Of a stretch of DNA of 64,000 bases, positions 45,401 through 59,329 are shown in pieces. A program made the position numbers and the translations under genes. Location of the stretch: positions 203,388,218-203,452,217 of the forward strand of contig NC_030677.2 of the NCBI RefSeq assembly GCF_000004195.4. The letters run 5' to 3'. Origin of the DNA: Xenopus tropicalis. Taxonomy: Eukaryota; Chordata; Amphibia; Anura; Pipidae. The notes under the pieces are model-generated. The model saw only the letters and a program-made list of their open reading frames with translations. It did not search any database and was not told the origin of the DNA. The stretch's first letter is position 1; each line of letters begins with the position of its first letter.

Positions 45401-45744
45401 TGGCTGCATGGTTATTTCTCTGTACTAAGCACAATCCTGCAGAAACAGCCCCCAAACCATTCCCAATCCCAGGACAGAGCAATACCATCATAATGGCTGT
45501 ATGGTTATTTCTCTGTACTTAGTACAATCCTGCAGGAACAGCCCCCAAACCATTCCCAATCCAAGGACAGAGCAATACCATCATAATGGCTGCATGGTTA
45601 TTTCTCTGTACTAAGCACAATCCTGCAGAAACAGCCCCCAAACCATTCCCAATCCTGCAGAAACAGCCCCCAAACCATACCCAATCCTGCAGAAACAGCC
45701 CCCAAACCATACCCAATCCCAGGACAGAGCAATACCATCATAAT

Positions 45745-46127
45745 TATTCCATTTAAATATTCGGAAAGGATTTTTTACAGTGAGAGCTGTGAAGTTGTGG
45801 AATTCCCTCCCCGAATCAGTCGTACTGGCTGATACATTATATAGCTTTAAGAAGGGGCTGGATGGATTCTTAGCAAGTGAGGGAATACACGGTTATGGGA
45901 GATAGCTCTTAGTACAAGTTGATACAGGGACTGGTCCGATTGCCATCTTGGAGTCAGGAAGGAATTTTTTCCCCTCTGAGGCAAATTAGAGAGGCTTCAG
46001 ATGGGGTTTTTTTTGCCTTCCTCTGGATCAACTTGTAGTTAGGCAGGTTAGGTATAGGCATTATGGTTGAACTTGATGGACGTATGTCTTTTTTCAACCC
46101 AACTTACTATGTTACTATGTTACTATG
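45745..46127 (+). mobile_element. CR1-like LINE 3' end inserted in the satellite
   Basis: Interrupts a unit: CATCATAAT before, TAATGGCTGCATGG after. TAAT (45741-45744 and 46128-46131) may be the target duplication. Contains GTTGTGGAATTCCCTCCCCG, GGACTGGTCCGATTGCCATC and GAACTTGATGGACG, and ends in three TTACTATG repeats, the 8-bp tail style of CR1. Confidence 0.85.
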
Positions 46128-46260
46128 TAATGGCTGCATGGTTATTTCTCTGTACTAAGCACAATCCTGCAGGAACAGCCCCTAAACCATTCCCAATCCT
46201 GCAAAAACAGCCCCCAAACCATTCCCAATCCCAAGACAGAGCAATACCATCATAATGGCT

Positions 46261-47400
46261 GTATGGTTATTTCTCTGTACTAAGCACAATCCTGCAGAAA
46301 CAGCCCCAAAACCATTCCCAATCCTGCAGAAACAGCCCCCAAACCATTCCCAATTCCAGGACAGAGCAATACCATCATAATGGCTGCATGGTTATTTCTC
46401 TGTACTAAGCACAATCCTGCAGAAACAGCCCCCAAACCATTCCCAATCCCAGGACAGAGCAATACCATCATAATGGCTGCATGGTTATTTCTCTGTACTA
46501 AGCACAATCCTGCAGGAACAGCCCCCAAACCATTCCCAATGCTGCAGAAACAGCCCCCAAACCATTCCCAATCCCAGGACAGAGCAATACCATCATAATG
46601 GCTGCATGGTTATTTCTCTGTACTTAGTACAATCCTGCAGGAACAGCCCCCAAACCATTCCCAATCCCAGGACAGAGCAAAACCATCATAATGGCTGCAT
46701 GGGTATTTCTCTGTACTAAGTACAATCCTGCAGGAACAGCCCCCAAACCATACCCAATCCTGCAGAAACAGCCCCCAAACCATTCCCAATCCCAGGACAG
46801 AGTAATACCATAATGGCTGCATGGTTATTTCTCTGTACTAAGCACAATCCTGCAGAAACAGCCCCCAAACCATTCCCAATCCCAGGACAGAGCAATACCA
46901 TCATAATGGCTGCATGGTTATTTCTCTGTACTAAACACAATCCTGCAGGAACAGCCCCCAAACCATACCCAATCCTGTAGAAACAGCCCCCAAACCATTC
47001 CCAATCCCAGGACAGAGCAATACCATCATAATGGCTGCATGGTTATTTCTCTGTACTTAGTGCAATCCTGCAGAAACAGCCCCCAAACCATTCCTAATCC
47101 CAGGACAGAGCAATACCATCATAATGGCTGCATGGTTATTACTCTGTACTAAGCCCAATCCTGCAGAAACAACCCCCAAACCATTCCCAATCCTGCAGAA
47201 ACAGCCCCCAAACCATACCCAATCCTGCAGAAACAGCCCCCAAACCATACCAAATCCCAGGACAGAGCAATACCATCATAATGGCTGCATGGTTATTTCT
47301 CTGTACTAAGTACAATCCTGCAGGAACAGCTCGCAAACCATTCCCAATCCCAGGACAGAGCAATACCATCATAATGGCTGCATGGTTATTTCTCTGTACT
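46261..47400. repeat. Higher-order satellite block I, copy 1
   Basis: Matches 48502-49733 at an offset of 2241 bp. Shared private variants include CAATTCCAGG, GCATGGGTATTTC, GAGTAATACCATAATGG and TTCCTAATCCC. Confidence 0.85.
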
Positions 47401-48501
47401 AAGCACAATCCTGCAGAAACAGCCCCCAAACCATTCCCAATCCCAGGACAGAGCAATACCATCATAATGGCTGTATGATTATTTCTCTGTACTAAACACA
47501 ATCCTGCAGGAACAGCCCCCAAACCATACCCAATCCTGTAGAAACAGCCCCCAAACCATTCCCAATCCCAGGACAGAGCAATACCATCATAATGGCTGCA
47601 TGGTTATTTCTCTGTACTTAGTACAATCCTGCAGGAACAGCCCCCAAACCATTCCCAATCCCAGGACAGAGCAATACCACCATAATGGCTGCATGGTTAT
47701 TTCTCTGTACTAAGCACAATCCTGCAGAAACAGCCCCCAAACCATTCCCAATCCTGCAGAAACAGCCCCCAAACCATACCCAATCCTGCAGAAACAGCCC
47801 CCAAACCATACCCAATCCCAGGACAGAGCAATACCATCATAATGACTGCATGGTTATTTCTCTGTACTAAGTACAATCCTGCAGGAACCGCTCGCAAACC
47901 ATACCCAATCCTTCAGAAACAGCCCCCAAACCATTCCCAATCCCAGGACAGAGCAATACCATCATAATGGCTGCATGGTTATTTCTCTGTACTAAGCACA
48001 ATCCTGCAGAAACAGCCCCCAAACCATTCCCAATCCCAGGACAGAGCAATACCATCATAATGGCTGTATGGTTATTTCTCTGTACTTAGTACAATCCTGC
48101 AGGAACAGCCCCCAAACCATTCCCAATCCCAGGACAGAGCAATACCATCATAATGGCTGCATGGTTATTTCTCTGTACTAAGCACAATCCTGCAGAAACA
48201 GCCCCCAAACCATTCCCAATCCTGCAGAAACAGCCCCCAAACCATACCCAATCCTGCAGAAACAGCCCCCAAACCATACCCAATCCCAGGACAGAGCAAT
48301 ACCATCATAATGGCTGCATGGTTATTTCTCTGTACTAAGCACAATCCTGCAGGAACAGCCCCCAAACCATTCCCAATCCCAGGACAGAGCAATACCATCA
48401 TAATTGCTGTATGGTTATTTCTCTGTACTAAACACAATCCTGCAGAAACAGCCCCCAAACCATTCCCAATCCCAAGACAGAGCAATACCATCATAATTGC
48501 T

Positions 48502-49733
48502 GTATGGTTATTTCTCTGTACTAAACACAATCCTGCAGAAACAGCCCCAAAACCATTCCCAATCCTGCAGAAACAGCCCCCAAACCATTCCCAATTCCAG
48601 GACAGAGCAATACCATCATAATGGCTGCATGGTTATTTCTCTGTACTAAGCACAATCCTGCAGAAACAGCCCCCAAACCATTCCCAATCCCAGGACAGAG
48701 CAATACCATCATAATGGCTGCATGGTTATTTCTCTGTACTAAGCACAATCCTGCAGGAACAGCCCCCAAACCATTCCCAATCCTGCAGAAACAGCCCCCA
48801 AACCATTCCCAATCCCAGGACAGAGCAATACCATCATAATGGCTGCATGGTTATTTCTCTGTACTTAGTACAATCCTGCAGGAACAGCCCCCAAACCATT
48901 CCCAATCCCAGGACAGAGCAAAACCATCATAATGGCTGCATGGGTATTTCTCTGTACTAAGTACAATCCTGCAGGAACAGCCCCCAAACCATACCCAATC
49001 CTGCAGAAACAGCCCCCAAACCATTCCCAATCCAAGGACAGAGTAATACCATAATGGCTGCATGGTTATTTCTCTGTACTAAGCACAATCCTGCAGAAAC
49101 AGCCCCCAAACCATTCCCAATCCCAGGACAGAGCAATACCATCATAATGGCTGCATGGTTATTTCTCTGTACTAAATACAATCCTGCAGGAACAGCCCCC
49201 AAACCATACCCAATCCTGTAGAAACAGCCCCCAAACCATTCCCAATCCCAGGACAGAGCAATACCATCATAATGGCTGCATGGTTATTTCTCTGTACTTA
49301 GTACAATCCTGCAGAAACACCCCCAAACCATTCCTAATCCCAGGACAGAGCAATACCATCATAATGGCTGCATGGTTATTTCTCTGTACTTAGTACAATC
49401 CTGCAGGAACAGCCCCCAAACCATTCCCAATCCCAGGACAGAGCAATACCATCATAATGGCTGCATGGTTATTACTCTGTACTAAGCCCAATCCTGCAGA
49501 AACAACCCCCAAACCATTCCCAATCCTGCAGAAACAGCCCCCAAACCATACCCAATCCTGCAGAAACAGCCCCCAAACCATACCAAATCCCAGGACAGAG
49601 CAATACCATCATAATGGCTGCATGGTTATTTCTCTGTACTAAGTACAATCCTGCAGGAACAGCTCGCAAACCATTCCCATCCCAGGACAGAGCAATACCA
49701 TCATAATGGCTGCATGGTTATTTCTCTGTACTA
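48502..49733. repeat. Higher-order satellite block I, copy 2
   Basis: As 46261-47400, with one extra unit of about 92 bp inserted near 49345-49437, after which the offset becomes about 2333. Confidence 0.85.
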
Positions 49734-51980
49734 AGCACAATCCTGCAGAAACAGCCCCCAAACCATTTCCAATCCCAGGACAGAGCAATAACATCATAAT
49801 GGCTGCATGGTTATTTCTCTGTACTAAGCACAATCCTGCAGGAACAGCCCCCAAACCATTCCCAATCCTGCAAAAACAGCCCCCAAACCATTCACAATCC
49901 CAGGACGGAGCAATACCATCATAATGGCTGCATGGTTATTTCTCTGTACTAAGCACAATCCTGCAGGAACAGCCCCCAAACCATTCCCAATCCTGCAGAA
50001 ACAGCCCCCAAACCATTCCAAATCCCAGGACAGAGCAATACCATCATAATGGCTGCATGGTTATTTCTCTGTACTAAACACAATCCTGCAGAAACAGCCC
50101 CAAAACCATTCCCAATCCCAGGACAGAGCAATACCATCATAATGGCTGCATGGTTATTTCTCTGTACTAAACACAATCCTGCAGAAACAGCCCCCAAACC
50201 ATACCCAATCCTGCAGAAACAGCCCCCAAACCATTCCCAATCCCAGGACAGAGCAATACTATCATAATGGCTGCATGGTTATTTCTCTGTACTAAACACA
50301 ATCCTGCAGAAACAGCCCCCAAACCATTCCCAATCCTGCAGAAACAGCCCCCAAACCATTCCCAATCCCAGGACAGAGCAATACCATCATAATGGCTGCA
50401 TGGTTATTTCTCTGTACTAAGTACAATTCTGCAGGAACAGCTCGCAAACCATACCCAATCCTGCAGAAACAGCCCCCAAACCATTCCCAATCCCAGGACA
50501 GAGCAATACCATCATAATGGCTGCATGGTTATTTCTCTGTACTAAACACAATCCTGCAGGAACAGCCCCCAAACCATTCCCAATCCTGCAGAAACAGCCC
50601 CCAAACCATTCCCAATCCCAGGACAGAGCAATACCATCATAATGGCTGCATGGTTATTTCTCTGTACTAAACACAATCCTGCAGAAACAGCCCCCAAACC
50701 ATACCCAATCCAAGGACAGAGCAATACCATCATAATGGCTGCATGGTTATTTCTCTGTACTAAGCACAATCCTGCAGGAACAGCCCCCAAACCATTCCCA
50801 ATCCTGCCTGACAGCCCCCAAACTGTGCCCAATGCCTGGACAGAGAGATTCCATCATAATGGCTGCATGATTTTTTCTCTGTACTAAGTACAATCCTGCA
50901 GGAACAGCCCCTAAACCATACCCAATCCTGCAGAAACAGCCCCCAAACCATTCCCAATCCCAGGACAGAGCAATACCATCATAATGGCTGCATGGTTATT
51001 TCTCTGTACTAAACACAATCCTGCAGGAACAGCCCCCAAACCATACCCAATCCTGTAGAAACAGCCCCCAAACCATTCCCAATCCCAGCACAGAGCAATA
51101 CCATCATAATGGCTGCATGGTTATTTCTCTGTACTTAGTGCAATCCTGCAGGAACAGCCCCCAAACCATTCCCAATCCCAGGACAGAGCAATACCATCAT
51201 AATGGCTGCATGGTTATTTCTCTGTACTAAGTACAATCCTGTAGAAACAGCCCCCAAACCATTCCCAATCCTGCAGAAACAGCCCCCAAACCATACCCAA
51301 TCCCAGGACAGAGCAATACCATCATAATGGCTGCATGGTTATTTCTCTGTACTTAGTACAATCCTGCAGAAACAGCCCCCAAACCATTCCCAATCCCAGG
51401 ACAGAGCAATACCATCATAATGGCTGCATGGTTATTTCTCTGTACTTAGTACAATCCTGCAGGAACAGCCCCCAAACCATTCCCAATCCCAGGACAGAGC
51501 AATACCATCATAATGGCTGCATGGTTATTTCTCTGTACTAAGCACAATCCTGCAGAAACAGCCCCCAAACCATTCCCAATCCTACAGGAACAGCCCCCAA
51601 ACCATACTCAATCCTGCAGAAACAGCCCCCAAACCATTCCCAATCCCAGGACAGAGCAATACCATCATAATGGCTGCATGGTTATTTCTCTGTACTAAAC
51701 ACAATCCTGCAGGAACAGCCCCCAAACCATTCCCAATCCTGCAGAAACAGCCCCCAAACCATACCCAATCCCAGGACAGAGCAATACCATCATAATGGCT
51801 GCATGGTTATTTCTCTGTACTTAGTACAATCCTGCAGAAACAGCCCCCAAACCATTCCCAATCCCAGGACAGAGCAATACCATCATAATGGCTGCATGGT
51901 TATTTCTCTGTACTTAGTACAATCCTGCAGGAACAGCCCCCAAACCATTCCCAATCCCAGGTCAGAGCAATACCATCAAA

Positions 51981-54900
51981 ATGGCTGCATGGTTATTTCT
52001 CTGTACTAAGCACAATCCTGCAGAAACAGCCCCCAAACCATTCCCAATCCTGCAGAAACAGCCCCCAAACCATACCCAATCCTGCAGAAACAGCCCCCAA
52101 ACCATACCCAATCCCAGGACAGAGCAATACCATCATAATGGCTGCATGGTTATTTCTCTGTACTAAGTACAATCCTGCAGGAACAGCTCGCAAACCATTC
52201 CCAATCCCAGGACAGAGCAATACCATCATAATGGCTGCATGGTTATTTCTCTGTACTAAGCACAATCCTGCAGAAACAGCCCCCAAACCATTTCCAATCC
52301 CAGGACAGAGCAATACCATCATAATGGCTGCATGGTTATTTCTCTGTACTAAGCACAATCCTGCAGGAACAGCCCCCAAACCATTCCCAATCCTGCAAAA
52401 ACAGCCCCCAAACCATTCCCAATCCCAGGACGGAGCAATACCATCATAATGGCTGCATGGTTATTTCTCTGTACTAAACACAATCCTGCAGAAACAGCCC
52501 CCAAACCATTCCCAATCCTGCAGAAACAGCCCCCAAACCATTCCCTATCCCAGGACAGAGCAATACCATCATAATGGCTGCATGGTTATTTCTCTGTACT
52601 AAGCACAATCCTGCAGGAACAGCCCCCAAACCATTCCCAATCCTGCAAAAACAGCCCCCAAACCATTCCCAATCCAGGACGGAGCAATACCATCATAATG
52701 GCTGCATGGTTATTTCTCTGTACTAAACACAATCCTGCAGAAACAGCCCCCAAACCATTCCCAATCCTGCAGAAACAGCCCCCAAACCATTCCCAATCCC
52801 AGGACAGAGCAATACCATCATAATGGCTGCATGGTTATTTCTCTGTACTAAGCACAATCCTGCAGGAACAGCCCCCAAACCATTCCCAATCCTGCAGAAA
52901 CAGCCCCCAAACCATTCCCAATCCCAGGACAGAGCAATACCATCATAATGGCTGCATGGTTATTTCTCTGTACTAAACACAATCCTGCAGAAACAGCCCC
53001 CAAAACCATTCCCAATCCCAGGACAGAGCAATACCATCATAATGGCTGCATGGTTATTCTCTGTACTAAACACAATCCTGCAGAAACAGCCCCCAAACCA
53101 TTCCCAATCCCAGGACAGAGCAATACCACCATTCCCAATCCTACAGGAACAGCCCCCAAACCATACTCAATCCTGCAGAAACAGCCCCCAAACCATTCCC
53201 AATCCCAGGTCAGAGCAATACCATCATAATGGCTGCATGGTTATTTCTCTGTACTAAGCACAATCCTGCAGAAACAGCCCCCAAACCATTCCCAATCCTG
53301 CAGAAACAGCCCCCAAACCATACCCAATCCTGCAGAAACAGCCCCCAAACCATACCCAATCCCAGGACAGAGCAATACCATCATAATGGCTGCATGGTTA
53401 TTTCTCTGTACTAAGTACAATCCTGCAGGAACAGCTCGCAAACCATTCCCAATCCCAGGACAGAGCAATACCATCATAATAGCTGCATGGTTATTTCTCT
53501 GTACTAAGCACAATCCTGCAGAAACAGCCCCCAAACCATTTCCAATCCCAGGACAGAGCAATACCATCATAATGGCTGCATGGTTATTTCTCTGTACTAA
53601 GCACAATCCTGCAGGAACAGCCCCCAAACCATTCCCAATCCTGCAAAAACAGCCCCCAAACCATTCCCAATCCCAGGACGGAGCAATACCATCATAATGG
53701 CTGCATGGTTATTTCTCTGTACTAAACACAATCCTGCAGAAACAGCCCCCAAACCATTCCCAATCCTGCAGAAACAGCCCCCAAACCATTCCCTATCCCA
53801 GGACAGAGCAATACCATCATAATGGCTGCATGGTTATTTCTCTGTACTAAGCACAATCCTGCAGGAACAGCCCCCAAACCATTCCCAATCCTGCAAAAAC
53901 AGCCCCCAAACCATTCCCAATCCCAGGACGGAGCAATACCATCATAATGGCTGCATGGTTATTTCTCTGTACTAAACACAATCCTGCAGAAACAGCCCCC
54001 AAACCATTCCCAATCCTGCAGAAACAGCCCCCAAACCATTCCCAATCCCAGGACAGAGCAATACCATCATAATGGCTGCATGGTTATTTCTCTGTACTAA
54101 GCACAATCCTGCAGGAACAGCCCCCAAACCATTCCCAATCCTGCAGAAACAGCCCCCAAACCATTCCCAATCCCAGGACAGAGCAATACCATCATAATGG
54201 CTGCATGGTTATTTCTCTGTACTAAGCACAATCCTGCAGGAACAGCCCCCAAACCATTCCCAATCCTGCAGAAACAGCCCCCAAACCATTCCCAATCCCA
54301 GGACAGAGCAATACCATCATAATGGCTGCATGGTTATTTCTCTGTACTAAACACAATCCTGCAGAAACAGCCCCAAAACCATTCCCAATCCCAGGACAGA
54401 GCAATACCATCATAATGGCTGCATGGTTATTTCTCTGTACTAAACACAATCCTGCAGAAACAGCCCCCAAACCATTCCCAATCCCAGGACAGAGCAATAC
54501 CACCATTCCCAATCCTACAGGAACAGCCCCCAAACCATACTCAATCCTGCAGAAACAGCCCCCAAACCATTCCCAATCCCAGGTCAGAGCAATACCATCA
54601 TAATGGCTGCATGGTTATTTCTCTGTACTAAGCACAATCCTGCAGAAACAGCCCCCAAACCATTCCCAATCCTGCAGAAACAGCCCCCAAACCATACCCA
54701 ATCCTGCAGAAACAGCCCCCAAACCATACCCAATCCCAGGACAGAGCAATACCATCATAATGGCTGCATGGTTATTTCTCTGTACTAAGTACAATCCTGC
54801 AGGAACAGCTCGCAAACCATTCCCAATCCCAGGACAGAGCAATACCATCATAATGGCTGCATGGTTATTTCTCTGTACTAAGCACAATCCTGCAGAAACA

Positions 54901-55560
54901 GCCCCCAAACCATTTCCAATCCCAGGACAGAGCAATACCATCATAATGGCTGCATGGTTATTTCTCTGTACTAAGCACAATCCTGCAGGAACAGCCCCCA
55001 AACCATTCCCAATCCTGCAAAAACAGCCCCCAAACCATTCCCAATCCCAGGACGGAGCAATACCATCATAATGGCTGCATGGTTATTTCTCTGTACTAAA
55101 CACAATCCTGCAGAAACAGCCCCCAAACCATTCCCAATCCTGCAGAAACAGCCCCCAAACCATTCCCTATCCCAGGACAGAGCAATACCATCATAATGGC
55201 TGCATGGTTATTTCTCTGTACTAAGCACAATCCTGCAGGAACAGCCCCCAAACCATTCCCAATCCTGCAAAAACAGCCCCCAAACCATTCCCAATCCAGG
55301 ACGGAGCAATACCATCATAATGGCTGCATGGTTATTTCTCTGTACTAAACACAATCCTGCAGAAACAGCCCCCAAACCATTCCCAATCCTGCAGAAACAG
55401 CCCCCAAACCATTCCCAATCCCAGGACAGAGCAATACCATCATAATGGCTGCATGGTTATTTCTCTGTACTAAGCACAATCCTGCAGGAACAGCCCCCAA
55501 ACCATTCCCAATCCTGCAGAAACAGCCCCCAAACCATTCCCAATCCCAGGACAGAGCAAT
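51981..55560. repeat. Higher-order satellite block II, three copies
   Basis: Near-identical blocks start near 51981, 53229 and 54603 (offsets 1248 and 1374). Shared variants: AGCTCGCAAACC, CATTTCCAATCCC, CCTGCAAAAACAG, GACGGAGCAA and CATTCCCTATCCC in the same order. Confidence 0.85.
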
Positions 55561-56543
55561 ACCATCATAATGGCTGCATGGTTATTTCTCTGTACTAAAC
55601 ACAATCCTGCAGAAACAGCCCCAAAACCATTCCCAATCCCAGGACAGAGCAATACCATCATAATGGCTGCATGGTTATTTCTCTGTACTAAACACAATCC
55701 TGCAGAAACAGCCCCCAAACCATACCCAATCCTGCAGAAACAGCCCCCAAACCATTCCCAATCCCAGGACAGAGCAATACCATCATAATGGCTGCATGGT
55801 TATTTCTCTGTACTTAGTACAATTCTGCAGGAACAGCCCCCAAACCATTCCCAATCCCAGGACAGAGCAATACCATCATAATGGCTGCATGGTTATTTCT
55901 CTGTACTAAGTACAATCCTGTAGAAACAGCCCCCAAACCGTTCCCAATCCTGCAGAAACAGCCCCCAAACCATACCCAATCCCAGGACAGAGCAATACCA
56001 TCATAATGGCTGCATGGTTATTTCTCTGTACTTAGTACAATCCTGCAGAAACAGCCCCCAAACCATTCCCAATCCCAGGACAGAGCAATACCATCATAAT
56101 GGCTGCATGGTTATTTCTCTGTACTTAGTACAATCCTGCAGGAACAGCCCCCAAACCATTCCCAATCCCAGGAAAGAGCAATACCATCATAATGGCTGCA
56201 TGGTTATTTCTCTGTACTAAGTACAATCCTGCAGAAACAGCCCCCAAACCATTCCCAATCCTACAGGAACAGCCCCCAAACCATACCCAATCCTGCAGGA
56301 ACAGCCCCCAAACCATTCCCAATCCCAGGACAGAGCAATACCATCATAATGGCTGCATGGTTATTTCTCTGTACTAAGTACAATCCTGCAGGAACAGCTC
56401 AAAACCATACCCAATCCTGCAGAAACAGCCCCCAAACCATTCCCAATCCCAGGACAGAGCAATACCATCATAATGGCTGCATGGTTATTTCTCTGTACTA
56501 AACACAATCCTGCAGAAACAGCCCCAAAACCATTCCCAATCCT

Positions 56544-59059
56544 GCCTGACAGCCCCCAAACTGTGCCCAATGCCTGGACAGAGAGATTCCATCATAATGG
56601 CTGCATGGTTATTTCTCTGTACTAAACACAATCCTGCAGGAACAGCCCCCAAACCATACCCAATCCTGTAGAAACAGCCCCCAAACCATTCCCAATCCCA
56701 GGACAGAGCAATACCATCATAATGGCTGCATGGTTATTTCTCTGTACAAAGTACAATCCTGCAGGAACAGCCCCCAAACCATACCCAATCCTGTAGAAAC
56801 AGCCCCCAAACCATTCCCAATCCAAGGACAGAGCAATACCATCATAATGGCTGCATGGTTATTTCTCTGTACTTAGTACAATCCTGCAGGAACAGTCCCC
56901 AAACCATTCCCAATCCCAGGACAGAGCAATACCATCTTAATGGCTGCATGGTTATTTCTCTGTACAAAGCACAATCCTTCAGAAACAGCCCCCAAACCAT
57001 ACCCAATCCTGCAGAAACAGCCCCCAAACCATTCCCAATCCCAGCACAGAGCAATACCATCATAATGGCTGCATGGTTATTTCTCTGTACTTAGTACAAT
57101 CCTGCAGGAACAGCTCCCAAACCATTCCCAATCCCAGGACAGAGCAATACCATCATAATGGCTGCATGGTTATTTCTCTGTACTTAGTACAATCCTGCAG
57201 GAACAGCCCCCAAACCATTCCCAATCCCAGGACAGAGAAACACCATCATAATGGCTGCATGGTTATTTCGCTGTACTAAGCACAATCCTGCAGAAACAGC
57301 CCCCAAACCGTTCCCAATCCCAGGACAGAGCAATACCATCATAATGGCTGCATGGTTATTTCTCTGTACTAAGCACAATCCTGCAGGAACAGCCCCCAAA
57401 CTGTTCCCAATCCTGCAGAAACAGCCCCCAAACCATACCCAATCCAAGGACAGAGCAATACCATCATAATGGCTGCATGGTTATTTCTCTGTACTAAGCA
57501 CAATCCTGCAGGAACAACCCCCAAACCATTCCCAATCCTTCAGAAACAGCCCCCAAACCATTCCCAATCCCAGGACAGAGCAGTACCATCATAATGGCTG
57601 CATGGTTATTTCTCTGTACTAAGCACAATCCTGCAGGAACAGCCCCCAAACCATTCCCAATCCTTCAGAAACAGTCCCCAAACCATTCCCAATCCCAGGA
57701 CAGAGCAATACCATCATAATGGCTGCATGGTTATTTCTCTCTACTAAACACAATCCTGCAGAAACAGCCCCAAAACCATTCCCAATCCTGCAGAAACAGC
57801 CCCCAAACCATTCCCAATCCCAGGACAGAGCAATACCATCATAATGGCTGCATGGTTATTTCTGTGTACTAAGCACAATCCTGCAGAAACAGCCCCCAAA
57901 CCATACCCAATCCAAGGACAGAGCAATACCATCATAATGGCTGCATGGTTATTTCTCTGTACTAAGCACAATCCTGCAGGAACAGCCCCCAAACTGTTCC
58001 CAATCCTGCAGAAACAGCCCCCAAACCATACCCAATCCAAGGACAGAGCAATACCATCATAATGGCTGCATGGTTATTTCTCTGTACTAAGTACAATCCT
58101 GCAGGAACAGCTCGCAAACCATACCCAATCCTGAAGAAACAGCCCCCAAACCATTCCCAATCCCAGGACAGAGCAGTACCATCATAATGGCTGCATGGTT
58201 ATTTCTCTGTACTAAGTACAATCCTGCAGGAACAGCCCCCAAACCACTCCCAATCCTGCCTGACAGCCCCCAAACTGTGCCCAATGCCTGGACAGAGAGA
58301 TTCCATCATAATGGCTGCATGGTTATTTCTCTGTACTAAACACAATCCTGCAGGAACAGCCCCCAAACCATACCCAATCCTGTAGAAACAGCCCCCAAAC
58401 CATTCCCAATCCCAGGACAGAGCAATACCATCATAATGGCTGTATGGTTATTTCTCTGTACAAAGTACAATCCTGCAGGAACAGCCCCCAAACCATACCC
58501 AATCCTGTAGAAACAGCCCCCAAACCATTCCCAATCCAAGGACAGAGCAATACCATCATAATGGCTGCATGGTTATTTCTCTGTACTTAGTACAATCCTG
58601 CAGGAACAGTCCCCAAACCATTCCCAATCCCAGGACAGAGCAATACCATCTTAATGGCTGCATGGTTATTTCTCTGTACAAAGCACAATCCTTCAGAAAC
58701 AGCCCCCAAACCATACCCAATCCTGCAGAAACAGCCCCCAAACCATTCCCAATCCCAGCACAGAGCAATACCATCATAATGGCTGCATGGTTATTTCTCT
58801 GTACTTAGTACAATCCTGCAGGAACAGCTCCCAAACCATTCCCAATCCCAGGACAGAGCAATACCATCATAATGGCTGCATGGTTATTTCTCTGTACTTA
58901 GTACAATCCTGCAGGAACAGCCCCCAAACCATTCCCAATCCCAGGACAGAGAAACACCATCATAATGGCTGCATGGTTATTTCGCTGTACTAAGCACAAT
59001 CCTGCAGAAACAGCCCCCAAACCGTTCCCAATCCCAGGACAGAGCAATACCATCATAAT
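56544..59059. repeat. Higher-order satellite block III, two copies
   Basis: 56544-57345 recurs at 58258-59059 with an offset of 1714 bp. Markers: TGCCTGACAGCCCCC, CTGGACAGAGAGATTCC, CATCTTAATGGC, CTCTGTACAAAGC and GACAGAGAAACACC. Confidence 0.85.
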
Positions 59060-59329
59060 GGCTGCATGGTTATTTCTCTGTACTAAGTACAATCCTGCAG
59101 GAACAGCTCGCAAACCATACCCAATCCTGCAGAAACAGCCCCCAAACCATTCCCAATCCCAGGACAGAGCAATACCATCATAATGGCTGCATGGTTATTT
59201 CTCTGTACTAAACACAATCCTGCAGAAACAGCCCCAAAACCATTCCCAATCCAAGGACAGAGCAATACCATCATAATGGCTGCATGGTTATTTCTCTGTA
59301 CTAAGCACAATCCTGCAGAAACAGCCCCC

